From: Mucor racemosus
Lineage: Eukaryota; Mucoromycota; Mucoromycetes; Mucorales; Mucoraceae
Reading direction: 5' to 3'
Assembly (NCBI GenBank): GCA_027405735.1
Contig: JAPEHQ010000006.1
Span: forward strand, 2,787,870 to 2,851,869
DNA length: 64,000 bases
Notes under the pieces: model-generated
What the model saw: only the letters and a program-made list of their open reading frames with translations
Databases searched by the model: none
What the model was told of the DNA's origin: nothing
Position numbers and translations under genes: made by a program
In this document: positions 11,166 through 23,395 of the stretch, piece after piece
How positions within the stretch are numbered: position 1 is the first letter of the stretch
Layout of the letters: every line of letters begins with the position of its first letter

Positions 11166-12371
11166 GAGTATAAACATTGGTTTTCTAATGTGGACCAAAT
11201 TTTCACTACATTTTAATATAATGTGCACAACAAGGCACATTAAAGATGACATTTCAATTTTCACCACAAGATTACGAGCCGAAATATATTTTATGATGTA
11301 GACAGATATACAACTAACCTCTCTTATTATATGGTGATCAGAAAACTAGTCAGTATGCTAATACGGCTTTACAGCCAACTGATGCTTCCAGATCTGCAAG
11401 CAATCCGCAAAATAAACAACTGTCTATTTATTTAATGTTTGAATTACAATTGGCATTGCTGAATTAGCCGGCAAGATCAAGTCAGTCTAGATACAATTAT
11501 TAATAAGAAACTGGTGTTGCTTTCAAACACAAAAGGATTGAAGAGTTTTTCGTCATAAAAGATTCATTTTATTGATCAGAAATACCAATATCCAGAATAC
11601 AATGTGGAATGTCTAATGTCAAGAGCTCTGAAAAATTAGAATTTCGTACTAAAACAGTGAGCCCAAACTTATATGATTTTGAGGCAAGCATTTGCAAGGG
11701 GATTGTGTATCAACATTTCCACCCTATTCCCTTCATGTATAGAGATGAAAAATAAACTTTTAAACATTTTACATGGATACATTCAATCAGTCCGTTATGA
11801 ATATTGAACATTACATATCATTCTTGAGATTTCATAGGCCAAGGACATGGTTTTTCTTTATTTGAAATTTCCATCTGAAATGTACATTTACCATTCATAA
11901 TGACTATTATAACAGCTCTTTAAAGGTCCCAGAGGGCTTAAAGCTCCATTTCCTTGAGTTCTTGATGGTGATTTACTAATTGACAGGTCCTATAAACAAC
12001 TATACAACCAATCCCCTGCGTCACAATAGCATCTAATGTCAATTCATCGTGACTCTTTTACATTTGACGGCGCGAAATGCTGGTCAATTTGTATTTCCAA
12101 CCCTTGAATCGGGGCTATCCCCGTCTTTTTTTTTCTCATTCAATATCCTTTGCTTTCTTACCCCCCTCCCTTTAATACAAAGAATTTGTTTAATATGGTA
12201 AATATAATGATTTGAGCCTGACCCGAGTGAATTGTTTGAAAAATTCAAAACACATGATGGTCATTTACATGGCTTTATAATGTCTCTCTTTTTTTTTTAC
12301 ATCAATGTGTCACCTTGATTAAATCTAACATTTATATCATCTTTTGATAGCTCCGTTTTTCTTCCAAGTTA
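11166..12371. other. Intergenic DNA upstream of the L12 gene
   Basis: No coding exon, RNA gene or repeat copy could be supported. Pyrimidine-rich tracts at about 12124-12172 and 12283-12300 precede the gene and may belong to its promoter. Confidence 0.5.
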
Positions 12372-13063
12372 ATGACCTCAACCTCTGTCGCTGCCAGACA
12401 ATCAGTTCGGTAAGCAATATATAGAGATGTTTATCAAGACATGAATTAACAATTTTATTCAGCATGTCAAGTGCTGTCCCTGTTTGTGCTAGACGTTGGT
12501 ATAGTGCTGAACCCCTCCCTACCCCTGGTTCAGCTGCCGCTGCCGACCCTAAAATTACTGCTATTGTTGACCAAATTGAAGGTTTAACATTATTGCAAAC
12601 TTCTGAACTTGTATCACAATTAAAGGTAAATTTTTGATCTATTATGAGGAGAGAAAGAGAGAAACCCCGAGAAGAAAGTACAGATAGATACGTGTGGAGT
12701 GGATATATATAAATATTTTAGGATATGGAATATTAATTTCGATACATGTAGACTCGTTTGAACATTCAAGATATCGCAATGCCCGTTGCTATGCCAACTG
12801 GTGCTGCCCCTGCCGCTGCTGCTGTTGAGGAAGAGAAGCCTGCTGAAAAGACTGAATTCAACATCAAGATTGACAAGGTAGATGCTGCTTCAAAGGCAAA
12901 GGTTATTCGTGAAGTTAAGAACTTGGCAGGCTTAAACTTGGTTGAAGCCAAGAAGTTTGTTGAAAGTGTACCCAAGGTTCTCAAGGAGAGTGTTCCCAAG
13001 GAAGATGCTGAAAAGTTAAAGAAGGCTCTTGAAGCTCTCGGTGCCACCGTTGTATTGGAGTAG
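12372..13063 (+). CDS. MRPL12: Mitochondrial ribosomal protein L7/L12
   Basis: This encodes the bacterial-type L7/L12 stalk protein of the large mitoribosomal subunit, which recruits translation factors. Exons 12372-12409, 12463-12625 and 12752-13063 join in phase to give 170 residues. Residues 1 to about 30 are basic and Ser/Ala-rich, with RRWYSAEP just after, as expected for a mitochondrial presequence. The N-terminal dimerisation helix follows (IEGLTLLQTSELVSQLK), then a Pro/Ala hinge (PTGAAPAAAAVEEEKP), then the conserved C-terminal domain with EFNIKIDKVDAASKAKVIRE, GLNLVEAKKFVESVPKVLK and ending LEALGATVVLE. The first exon is short and its ATG is the only one upstream in frame. The introns use GTAAGC/CAG and GTAAAT/TAG. 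Confidence 0.95.
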
Positions 13064-13649
13064 ATTTTTTTTTTCTAGATTTATTAAAAAAAAACCCCCC
13101 CAAGAAAAAGTTAGATATATATATATAAATACAATCAAAATTTAAACAAAAAAAAAATATGGTCTCTTTCTCTCACTCTTCTTGTATCGTAAATACTAAG
13201 AGCTTTATATAATACAAGTATAAATCACAGAAAAAAAATTGAATAAAGATTTTGACATCAACCTGAAAAACAAATTGAATTGACGATTCATTACCAAGAA
13301 TCCTTCCTGTATTAATCAATTTATTGATTGTAATTACTAGCTGTTAATTAATAATTAATTGCACTATGTAATGCATATTGATATATATATATATGGATAT
13401 GTGTGTGTATATACCAGATCATGATAAATTCACAGTAAATGGGCTACTGGTGGTAGAATTGTACAAATAAATGTAAATCGCCGTGACATGAAGGGATTGA
13501 AACACCGTTTATTTTCATAATCCAGATATGATTATTCCCCCCACTTCTGCTACTTTGTATACTTGTTATTCTTCTTTTTACATTTTACTTTCTATATACA
13601 TATACCTTTTTAAATCTAATCAACATATACCAAATAATATTAAATCATC
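13064..13649. other. Intergenic DNA between L12 and Rab4 genes
   Basis: AT-rich, with poly-A and (TA)n stretches (around 13109-13122 and 13381-13394). It should contain the L12 3' UTR and the Rab4 promoter; nothing specific stands out. Confidence 0.5.
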
Positions 13650-14726
<1,077 letters not shown>

Positions 14727-15328
14727 TTATATATATTATATATATTATATCTATTATATCTATTTTCTCTACAAAAATATATTTATCAATAGTATGTGTT
14801 ACAAATGTATGTACAATTTATCCATCTACTTTTATATATGAGCAATGTCTCTGTGCATCATGGCAGTAAGATTAGGTCTGTTGCTATAAAGTTTTTTTAT
14901 ATACATTCTAAACACATCTGCGCATAACCTAAAATCATTGAACGTTACTTCAACCTCTACAACAACAAACAAATGATTCAAATAGCGATTAGTGGTAAAA
15001 AAATCGTCATACATTTAATATTTAGAAAATGTCAAAATTCTACAAAACAAATACACAAACAAAATATACAGTGCCAAAGAGTAGCATCAGATAATTATTT
15101 TCATTAAATATATTGTAATAAATTACAACTTTTAGACCCTTCAAAAATTTCTGAAACAATAAAACTTTGGTGTGGAAACTAATTTTTTTTTTTATATATT
15201 ATAAATGTGATATTACATGTGCAATGACTAAAAAAAAAATTACATGTACAATGAAATAATGTACATAAATGTTGTTAAAACATTAAAAATATATGAAAAT
15301 TGGGAATACAAAAATGCAAAAATACATA
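14727..15328. other. Convergent intergenic region
   Basis: Lies between the 3' ends of the Rab4 gene (+) and the permease gene (-). It starts with (TATAT)n-like sequence. No gene is supported. Confidence 0.5.
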
Positions 15329-16993
15329 TTATGCTATTATACTAATGGTTTTTCTATAAATTCGCTTCCAAAGTGGAACTGGTACATCATTTTCATCAAA
15401 TAATTCACCTTCTTTAACATGGAGAACATCTTCTTTGATTGTACCAGTTTCGAAATCCATTTCACTCGCTTTAATGAAAGGATCTCTTCTGTATAATTTG
15501 TTTCCTGCATACAAAACGATGCAAAACATGACAGATAAATATGCAGACACGCAGTTTTTGGGATCGATAGGAGGAAGGAAAGTTTGATAACCTTGACCAG
15601 CAATAACAATACAACCAATAACGATGACAAAAATATCACCAAAGGGAAAGAAAGGAGCAACATAGGGAAGAGATGTTAATGATCTACCTTGAGCTTTCAT
15701 GCCCATACGGAATCGGATATGTGTAATGGAAATAGTAACCCAGACAATCAAGCCAGCAACAGAGGGCAATGCAGTAAGCCAGTTAAAGACGACACCAGAA
15801 CTAAACAAACTAGTCAAGAAAGCTAAACAACCAACGGCACAAGTAGCAAGAACAGACCAAATTGGAATACCCCATCTATTGATTCGAGTGAAAATACGAG
15901 GAGCAGATCCTGCTTCTGCCAAAGCTAAAAGAGTTCTACTAGAAGAATATACACCTGAATTACCAGCAGAAATCATAGTGATCAAGATAATAGCATTCAT
16001 TAAATCAGCAGCCCAAGCGGCACCTGCTTTTTGGAATACCAAGGTAAAAGGAGAAACAGCTACATTGCCTGAACCTTTGAGAAGATCAGGATCTGTATAA
16101 GGAATAACAAGACCAATAATCAACATGGACAAGATATAAAAGAGAACAATACGAAAGAAAACTTGCTTTACAGCAGAAGGTACAGTTTTATGTGGATTTT
16201 CTGATTCACCAGCAGTGATACCAACAATTTCAACACCATTGAAGGAGAAAGCGGCAGTAATAAAGACATTAAAGACACCCAAAAAGCCAAAAGGAAATGC
16301 ACCACCTTCCAAATGAAAATTAGTGACACCAATGTGGTTACCACCAGCAGCACCTGTATCAACGCAAATACCGACAATGATAAATGCAATAACAGTTAAA
16401 ATTTTGATAAAAGACATCCAATATTCGACTTCACCATAGCCTTTTACAGAAAATACATTAATACAGACGAGCAAAACGAGACAAATGATACTCCAAACGA
16501 CACTAGGAACACTTTTAACCCAATATTCCATAATCATAGCAACGCCAGTTAATTCTACAGCAACACCAACAGACCAATTTACCCAATAGATCCAACCCAA
16601 CATAAACCCGAGAGAGGGATCAACAAAACGTCGAGCGTAATGAGAAAAACTTCCGGAAACAGGGATATAAGCAGCCATTTCACCAAGACTCATCATAACA
16701 CAAAAGATCAATAGACCAACAATACCATAAGCTACCAAAGCGCCACCAGGACCACCACTTGAAATAGCTTTACCAGATGCCATAAAGAGACCAGTACCAA
16801 TAGTACCACCTAAAGCAATCATTTGGATATGTCTGGCCTTTAAGCCTCGGTGTAAATTACCCTTCTTTTTATTGTTGCCTTCAGATACAGGTATAGATGC
16901 AGCGGAAGAATAGCATGATTCAGTAAGATCGATTGCTGTACTGGCTTCATGTTGAGCATCAAATTGAAATTTTTCGTTATTATTAGATTCCAT
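15329..16993 (-). CDS. Amino-acid permease (fungal YAT/APC family)
   Basis: A proton-coupled amino-acid uptake permease of the plasma membrane, 554 residues in one exon. The cytoplasmic N-terminus (about 50 residues) leads to the signature GGTIGTGLFMASGKAIS in helix 1, followed by SLGEMAAYIPVSGSFSHYA and about twelve hydrophobic segments. NGVEIVGITAGES, NPHKTVPSA, SAGNSGVYSSSRTL and VAVSPFTLVFQKAG are family hallmarks. The C-terminal tail is acidic then basic and ends KTISIIA. It resembles the basic and general amino-acid permeases of yeasts (Can1/Lyp1/Gap1 group), but substrate cannot be set from the sequence. Lack of introns contrasts with its neighbours. The start ATG is the first in frame, and the upstream region shared with the Kre9-like gene is divergent. 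Confidence 0.95.
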   Translation of the reverse strand: MESNNNEKFQFDAQHEASTAIDLTESCYSSAASIPVSEGNNKKKGNLHRGLKARHIQMIALGGTIGTGLFMASGKAISSGGPGGALVAYGIVGLLIFCVMMSLGEMAAYIPVSGSFSHYARRFVDPSLGFMLGWIYWVNWSVGVAVELTGVAMIMEYWVKSVPSVVWSIICLVLLVCINVFSVKGYGEVEYWMSFIKILTVIAFIIVGICVDTGAAGGNHIGVTNFHLEGGAFPFGFLGVFNVFITAAFSFNGVEIVGITAGESENPHKTVPSAVKQVFFRIVLFYILSMLIIGLVIPYTDPDLLKGSGNVAVSPFTLVFQKAGAAWAADLMNAIILITMISAGNSGVYSSSRTLLALAEAGSAPRIFTRINRWGIPIWSVLATCAVGCLAFLTSLFSSGVVFNWLTALPSVAGLIVWVTISITHIRFRMGMKAQGRSLTSLPYVAPFFPFGDIFVIVIGCIVIAGQGYQTFLPPIDPKNCVSAYLSVMFCIVLYAGNKLYRRDPFIKASEMDFETGTIKEDVLHVKEGELFDENDVPVPLWKRIYRKTISIIA

Positions 16994-18556
16994 GATCCAA
17001 CAATAAAGAAGAAAAAATTAGAAAAAACGTTGATTCAGTGATTGTGGCCAGAGACCCGGATTTTGTACTCGTTTCTGATATAAATTCCTAATAAACAAGA
17101 AATTCAATTATGATCTTTTCTTCAACGTTTACACAGTGAAAAAAAGAATTAAATATTTAATAAGAATCAAGAGAAATAAGATGAAAGAAGAAAAAGTAAA
17201 TGTGCAAATTCAAACATTAGCCATGAGCATTTATCGCAGTTTTAGGTTTTTTTTTTTATTTTTTTTTTTTTTTTTTAGGTCTTACGTCCGTTTTACGTTG
17301 CATTGCACCATTTCATTTATAAATTTATATTTTTAAATGTACATTTAAAACAATGTTAATGCTTAGACAAACATCTTTGGATCAATGTAACATAATCTAA
17401 TAAGGTTTCTTTTGACAAATGAAATGAATTTAAATATTTCCCACGCATGGTAATGTTAACATTTTGTATTTGGAGAATATGCCAAAATTTGATATTTTCG
17501 GCTGATCTTGAAACATCCTGTAATGAAAAAAAAAGAGATGAGATGGTGTCAATTCAAATGAGAATCATTGGCTTGAAAGATCTAGTTTATATCGCCGAAT
17601 AAGCCTATTGTGGTCTTTAATATTCTAATGCAATGTAGTTTATATTATATAAATGCAGTGTTAATTATTAATAGATGCTGAATAGGGAGTTCCTCTCATG
17701 TATTCAAATCAAAGATCCTTGTAAATCGACGAAAACTATATTTTTTAAAAAAAACAAACCAAAAAAGGGTGCAAAATGCAAATATACAGGTTCCTGATCC
17801 ATTTACTTCATGATCCAATCAAGAAATGTCTTTTTTTTTTATATATATAATTAAAGCAAGGCTATTTTGAATCTAATTCCCTGGTAAAATGTACATGAAG
17901 TATTTCACTCAAAAATGGTATGAGATAACCCCTTATGTAGCGACAAAAAGAAATGGGATTTCACATCTCCACCATTTGAAATAACAATCTACAATTTAAA
18001 ATACATCTTCCAATTAGAGTGAATTCATGAAGATCTAGAAAAGACATCCTTTTCTCCCTATGCTTATGTGATTTAAAATTAATGATAGTCATTTTACATG
18101 CGCTAAATCGACTATTCAAAAAATATATATGATAGCTATATGTGTATTTCTACACAACCCCCTTCTATCATGAAAAGAATCTGGTTTGCAGTATACATAC
18201 CGTACATTAATAAAATACAAATTTCGAGTGTAATCCTACGGGGAAGTTTAAAGTTTAAAGGATTTTGGAAGTGCATTCGCACTCAAGGAGTAAAAAAAGC
18301 CCCATCTTTGATAACAGAGGATAAGAGATACTATGAGGAGATGTTAAAAGAGGGAGACTTTTTTCGCTGTTGCGAGCAATGAAATTCATTTATTTTTAAT
18401 ATGTACACGAAAAAAAAAAAAAAAAGAAGCACAATAGTGATCCCCTTGCATATGAGAACAGAGAGGGCAGCCTTTTATCATATATAAAAGCCATCAAGAT
18501 CCATGAAATTTTTCTGTTTATTTATCTAAAATAAATATATTCAAATATTACAAATA
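16994..18556. other. Divergent intergenic region (permease / Kre9-domain gene)
   Basis: About 1.56 kb, with T-rich runs at 17247-17276 and an A run at 18410-18425. It should carry both promoters. Open frames at 17136-17336 and 18140-18382 have no recognisable features and are not called as genes; the second (80 codons, ending FFRCCEQ) is the less unlikely one. Confidence 0.45.
18481..18490 (+). promoter_or_regulatory. TATA box of the Kre9-domain gene
   Basis: TATATAAAAG lies 67-76 nt upstream of the ATG at 18557, inside an otherwise A/T-mixed stretch. Position and sequence fit a TATA element for this secreted-protein gene. Confidence 0.6.
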
Positions 18557-19472
18557 ATGAAGTTCTTTGGTATCACTTCTGCTTTTATTGTTGCATTGGT
18601 CACAATTACATCTGCTGTCCCTACTCAAATTGCAAATGATCCAGACATTACACAGTTTTATATCACTGAACCTCTTAATAATAAAGTTTATAGTGCCGGT
18701 AGTGTGTAAGTAAATACCAAGTGTAATTTTTATTATCTTGACTAATTCAATTTCTTTGATAGTATTACCACAGGTAAATATTTGTATAATTAATTAATAG
18801 TATATTGTATTCTTTGGCTAACCATTTGATTGTATAGAATGGATTAACGGTAAGCCTGGTCCATTTACTCTAGAATTGCTCAAGGGAAATAAGGCTGCAT
18901 CCATGCAAGACACTGGCATTCCTTTCAAAAATACTGACGGAAACACTGGTTCTTACAAATGGCAAGTTCCAAGTGATATGCCTGCTGGTATTTATGCTTT
19001 CCACTATGTTTTCAATGGGTAAGTCTTTTTCTTTCAATGAATATATTCTTGAGATTTATCCTAAATCTTGTATTTTTATAGTGGTGAATCTTATTCTCCT
19101 CGATTCAAAATTACTACCGGTAATACTGATAGTAATACTCAACAACAACACACTGAATCAACTCAACCTCGTGTGAACTCTGATACTGCCTCCAATGGTT
19201 CTAATATTCGTCCAAATACTGGTTCTTCCTATGTTCCTCCATCTTTAAACCCTAATGGAGCATCCAATACCCGTGATCAATTACCACCCCAAGGAGTAGC
19301 TGGTAAACCTGATACTACTGGCTCATTATCTACCTTGTCAGAGACATCTGATCGTGTACCTCAACGAGTGTCACAGCAAAGACAACCACTTGAACCTCAA
19401 CAACAAGTATCACAACAAAGGCAACCACTTGAGCCTCAAGCCAAGACTGATAATGAAACTGGAAGATCTTAA
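18557..19472 (+). CDS. Secreted Kre9/Knh1-domain cell-wall protein
   Basis: A predicted extracellular protein of 243 residues. Residues 1-20 form a signal peptide (MKFFGITSAFIVALVTITSA). A single Kre9/Knh1-type beta-sandwich domain follows (about residues 30-120): ITEPLNNKVYSAGS, TTEWINGKPGPFTLELLKG, GSYKWQVPSDMPAGIYAFH and YSPRFKI. The remaining 120 residues are Ser/Thr/Asn/Gln-rich and include a repeated RQPLEPQ motif; there is no hydrophobic C-terminus, so no GPI anchor. Exons are 18557-18705, 18763-18773, 18838-19018 and 19082-19472. The second exon is only 11 nt, yet skipping it would break the frame. Such proteins are linked to beta-glucan assembly in yeasts; a role here is inference. 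Confidence 0.88.
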
Positions 19473-20709
19473 TTTGCTTACATTATACTATACATAAAAT
19501 AAATTGTTCTTTTTTCCTCCTCCTCCTTCTCCCCCCTCCTTCTATATGATGTATGCTTCTCTTGAAACTGGGGATGGTACAATTGTAAATTATCTGTTTT
19601 ATACGAAGCGATAATAGCCTTTATGTTAGTAAACTCTTATACAAACTGTTGATAACGAATAAACCTAAGCTAAACAAAGGTGAAACAAAAAAACTCTTGC
19701 AAGTAAATTTTACATACATCTAATGTTGCTACAGCTACAAATGGTTTATTTACTCGTACTTTTGTTGATTTTATATAGCAAGTATATCCGAAATTACCTC
19801 TAATAATGCGTTTTTGATTAATAGTATAAATTCGAGGAGATGTGTCATTATGTTCCTTTCAAGTTCGAACCAAAACTTTAAAGGATTTTTCACTCCAAAT
19901 TCACGCCTATTTATTAAACGTATATCAACTAAAAATAGTTTAAATTAACTATAAGCTATTAGTTTATTTTTTATTTGGATTGTGTGTGGCGAAAATCGCC
20001 CCTTTTACTAAATATTCAGTTTTTTACGCTTTTGAAACTGTAAACTACGCTATCCGATGCATACCCAAAATTGTGTAATATAGTCATATATCAATATCTA
20101 AACGTGTTTAGTGCTTTTTTAAAAAGACCTGGCTTAAAAGTAAACAATATTGTGGATTTAGATGTTGGATCAAAAAGAGCTTCATTATGGACCGACAAAT
20201 CCACATCTATAAAATCTATACTTAACAACCCATTGAATACCCCTAAATAATGCAAACTAATAAAGAAGACGATTCAAAACATATACCAAACTTTTTATAT
20301 TGCTACTTTTTCTTTTACGTACCTACATATAAAGATATTGTTTAGAACTTTTGCTTACCAAAAATATCAATTTTTCAAATAAATGACACATTTTACACTG
20401 ATACAAAAGGATAAATATATGAACCAATTTTATCCTTTTTATCGGTGGTATTGTTTTTTGAGTATTATTCTTTCATAAAGCTGCATATTTCTTAAATGAA
20501 AAGGACAATGTAATAAACTGTCAGAGGAAACAATATCCCTAAAGGGTCTATAGAACCAAAGCAATAACCCTTATATATAACTTCAAATATGATTTTCATT
20601 ATATTCAACATTGAAATAGATTTCATTGTATGTAATTTCAGATTAATATAAATAACAATTGTATCAGGAATTTGATTCGACCCATTTTTTTTTTTTTAGC
20701 AATTTCAAT
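19473..20709. other. Intergenic region
   Basis: The first 70 bases are a C/T-rich 3' UTR-like stretch (TCCTCCTCCTTCTC). The remainder is AT-rich. No exon or repeat copy could be supported. Confidence 0.45.
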
Positions 20710-21421
20710 ATGTGGACTTTTCTTAAAGCTGCTTATTACTTGTGTATCTTGATATTTGGTTTCATCAGTTTGACTAGAACAGCACCACCGCAATCAAAAA
20801 GTAAGCAATTCAGTGATATTCAGCTTACAGAGCAAGGATTAAAATGGAAAGAAAAGGAGTATGATCAAAAATTGGCAGGTAAATTTCTAATCCCGCTTTA
20901 CAATGATATAGTATATACTTATAAACTTGTATAATAGTCGGCCTTCAGCCTTGCTCTTATGAGCTTAAGTTTACATCTAAAAACAAAAATATGAAAGAAC
21001 CTCAACCTTTTACCAAAGAATTTTTCCATACGAATAACCTTGATATGGATTTAATTAGTATGTACTGATTTTTGTAAATAATGAGAATACGAGAGTAATT
21101 TTGCTTATATATGCAATGTCTAATATAGCTACATGCCTTGAAACTTACATGCCAGAGGAAATATTGGAGGACTTGGAAGACTTGATGCTAAATTATGATG
21201 ATCTTACACCTGAAAAAAAGCTGATTGTTGATTATAGAGTCGAAACAGGTTACTATAAATCAATTGTCATTGCCGAGGAAAAGTTTTCATATGCAAAGTT
21301 TAATGACTTCTTATGGTATTATGGCAGAGTAACTTATTTTGCATTCATAATCAATACATTGGTAGCCTTTCTTTATAGACGCTTGGTCATTAAAGAACAA
21401 GAAGCTGAAGATGAGCAATAA
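20710..21421 (+). CDS. Unrecognised small membrane protein
   Basis: I do not recognise this protein. Exons 20710-20878, 20938-21057 and 21129-21421 join in phase to 193 residues, with GTAAAT/TAG and GTATGT/TAG introns of 59 and 71 nt. The N-terminus (WTFLKAAYYLCILIFGFIS) is a signal peptide or anchor. The middle is hydrophilic, with acidic stretches (EEILEDLEDLMLNYDDL, LTPEKKLIVDYRVETGYY). Near the C-terminus is a membrane segment (YFAFIINTLVAFLYRRL) before a charged tail ending EAEDEQ. The layout suggests an ER or other endomembrane protein with a lumenal middle domain. The ATG was chosen because it gives the best signal sequence; one in-frame upstream ATG exists at 20659. The internal splice pattern keeping one frame supports a real gene. 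Confidence 0.7.
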
Positions 21422-21834
21422 ATATGTTATATTTACATGGATAGAATAAAATTAACTTTGCACTGTGTCGAATTATCATCTGTTTATATAGTAATAATAA
21501 TATATAAGTTTTAAAACTTGATATAGTTTAGAAAATCACAAAAGGCATCCATAATTTATAATAATTAAGAAGATTTTCAGTATATTAAATCTACTAAATC
21601 TGGTTGTTTTATTGTGTTGTTATTAAGCTCATTTAAACTATCAACGTAGTAAGTAATTAGAAGATTTAGCTCCGTATGTGTATAAACTGATCTTCTTATT
21701 CAATCAGTAACCTATTTAAGAACAATATTGAAGGTGATTGTAGCAGCAAGTGTATCAATAACTTGAGTGTTTGCAGTTTTGTACATTTGAAGAAACCAGG
21801 AGCAAGATCATAATCATTTAAAACAGCTTTTACA

Positions 21835-22171
21835 TCACTTATAAAATCTTTTGTCAATAATTTCTTCAAATATGCGGAACAACCAACGCGGTTCTGAATA
21901 GTAATTTGCCTCTCTCTGAAAAAACATTAATTATATGCATTTCAGATTCGTAATGAAGAAAAAATTAATATTGTAAATGTATACATAAAAAAACAGTTAT
22001 CTGGTTTGAAGGTAATTGAGAGCTATAGTATTATCCACGAAATACCTTTATAAACTTTAAATCAACATACGCTTTACAATTTTCACACTGATACACTAAA
22101 AGTTTTAAGACACCCTCTTGATTATCATGTATATATTCATTAAAGCAAATTATCTGGTCATGCACAATCAT
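21835..22171 (-). CDS. Possible small two-exon gene
   Basis: Doubtful. On the minus strand an ATG at 22171 opens 42 codons (starting MIVHDQIICFNEYIHDN, with QCENCKAYVDLKFIK), ending at a GTATTT donor. After an intron (21916-22045, ending TTTTTTCAG) a second exon, 21835-21915, adds 26 codons and a stop (REANYYSEPRWLFRIF, then DKRFYK). This gives 68 residues. An alternative frame in the second exon is open longer. I recognise no family. The codon content is richer than the surroundings, and the splice signals are good. Confidence 0.3.
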
Positions 22172-22249
22172 CTAAAACTTTAGTATATAATAAAACATTG
22201 AAAAACAAGAAGACTTAGCTTAGAAACTATTATTTGTAAGCTTATTAAA

Positions 22250-23395
22250 AACTCGAGATATTTGACATCTTAGATTGAGATTTTAGGCTGGGGAAAACAA
22301 GTGTTTCACTTTTGAAGCCTTTATACTCGCTGAAAAATTAAGATAAATAGAAATAACTTCTTTGGTAATATTTTGTAGCATCTCAAGTATAGCTTTACAT
22401 TTTATATTCTATGATTATCTATTGAAATGGGGCACACTCCGATTTTGAATATGACCATATAAAATTGTATAATCAGAAATGCACATGTGGCTGAGCTTCA
22501 ATTCAAAAAAGTGTTCAAATGGAAAAAAAATCCAAAAAAACCCAAAAAAATCCTTGCATGTTTAATTACTCACAAAAATGCATAGTAAGTTGAACTAGCG
22601 TATTAAATATCTTGGGTTCAGTTTTTAATTTTGAATCGATCTGTGTAGGTTTTGAAAATGGTTTTTTCATAAAATCTCTAGTAAATTTAATGTCAAATTT
22701 TAACGGTTTTTGACCAAAAAGTACTCTTCATTCAAATGCAACCCTAAAATATTTTGTTTTCACATTATGCGCAACAAAATTATCTACAAAATGAGTATTT
22801 ATACGTAGCTGTAGCGCTATTTTTCGTGTGGATTTTTATTTTTTTTGATCATTTTTTTGTAAAACCGAAAATTTATCCTTGTATATCCTCGTCCAAAATT
22901 GACCCTTTTTTGTATCACCAAAAATCAACCATTCAATCTCAATTTTCTCGATCAAAAATCAATATTTTTTGACGAGGTAAAATTCGTTAGATAGACGCTA
23001 ATGAGTACTATCTTATGGTTCTAGTTTTGCATACCTGTCATCCCTTCATGGATCTCTATAACAGAAAAAGTGCTCTCGCAAAATTTATAAAAAAATAAAA
23101 AAGTCTTCACAACGATCCAAAGCCTAGATATCCTGGTAGAGAATGAAAAATAAAGTAGACTTTACTTAATAACCATCATTGCAATATCTTAGTATTTTAT
23201 CGACTTATTTTCATTTCAAATGCGGTTTCTCAATTTTAAGCTGGCCATTTCTGCATCATTCAAATTTATGAAACAATCACTATAGTAACCATCCTTGCTT
23301 TATTTAATAAATTTTGTAGCAGGGACAATGTTGAATGGATGGGTACTGTTTTTGAAAACAAGTTTCTGCTAAAATTGATCACGAGTACAAATACA
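22250..23395 (+). repeat. Dispersed repeat family B, copy 2
   Basis: This aligns with 7775-8995 and 29885-31245 over about 1.1 kb, with GGGGCACACTCCGATTTTGA near the left and TTTATACGTAGCTGTAGCGC in the middle. The left flank adds a stretch shared with copies 3 and 4 (GAGATATTTGACATCTTAG, GTGTTTCACTTTTGAAGCC). Confidence 0.8.

Noticed and set aside
12766..13047. 93-codon minus-strand ORF opposite the L12 gene
   Set aside because: A shadow of the clearly real L12 exon, produced by its codon bias.
15699..16100. 133-codon plus-strand ORF opposite the permease
   Set aside because: Shadow frame of the permease gene; no domain.
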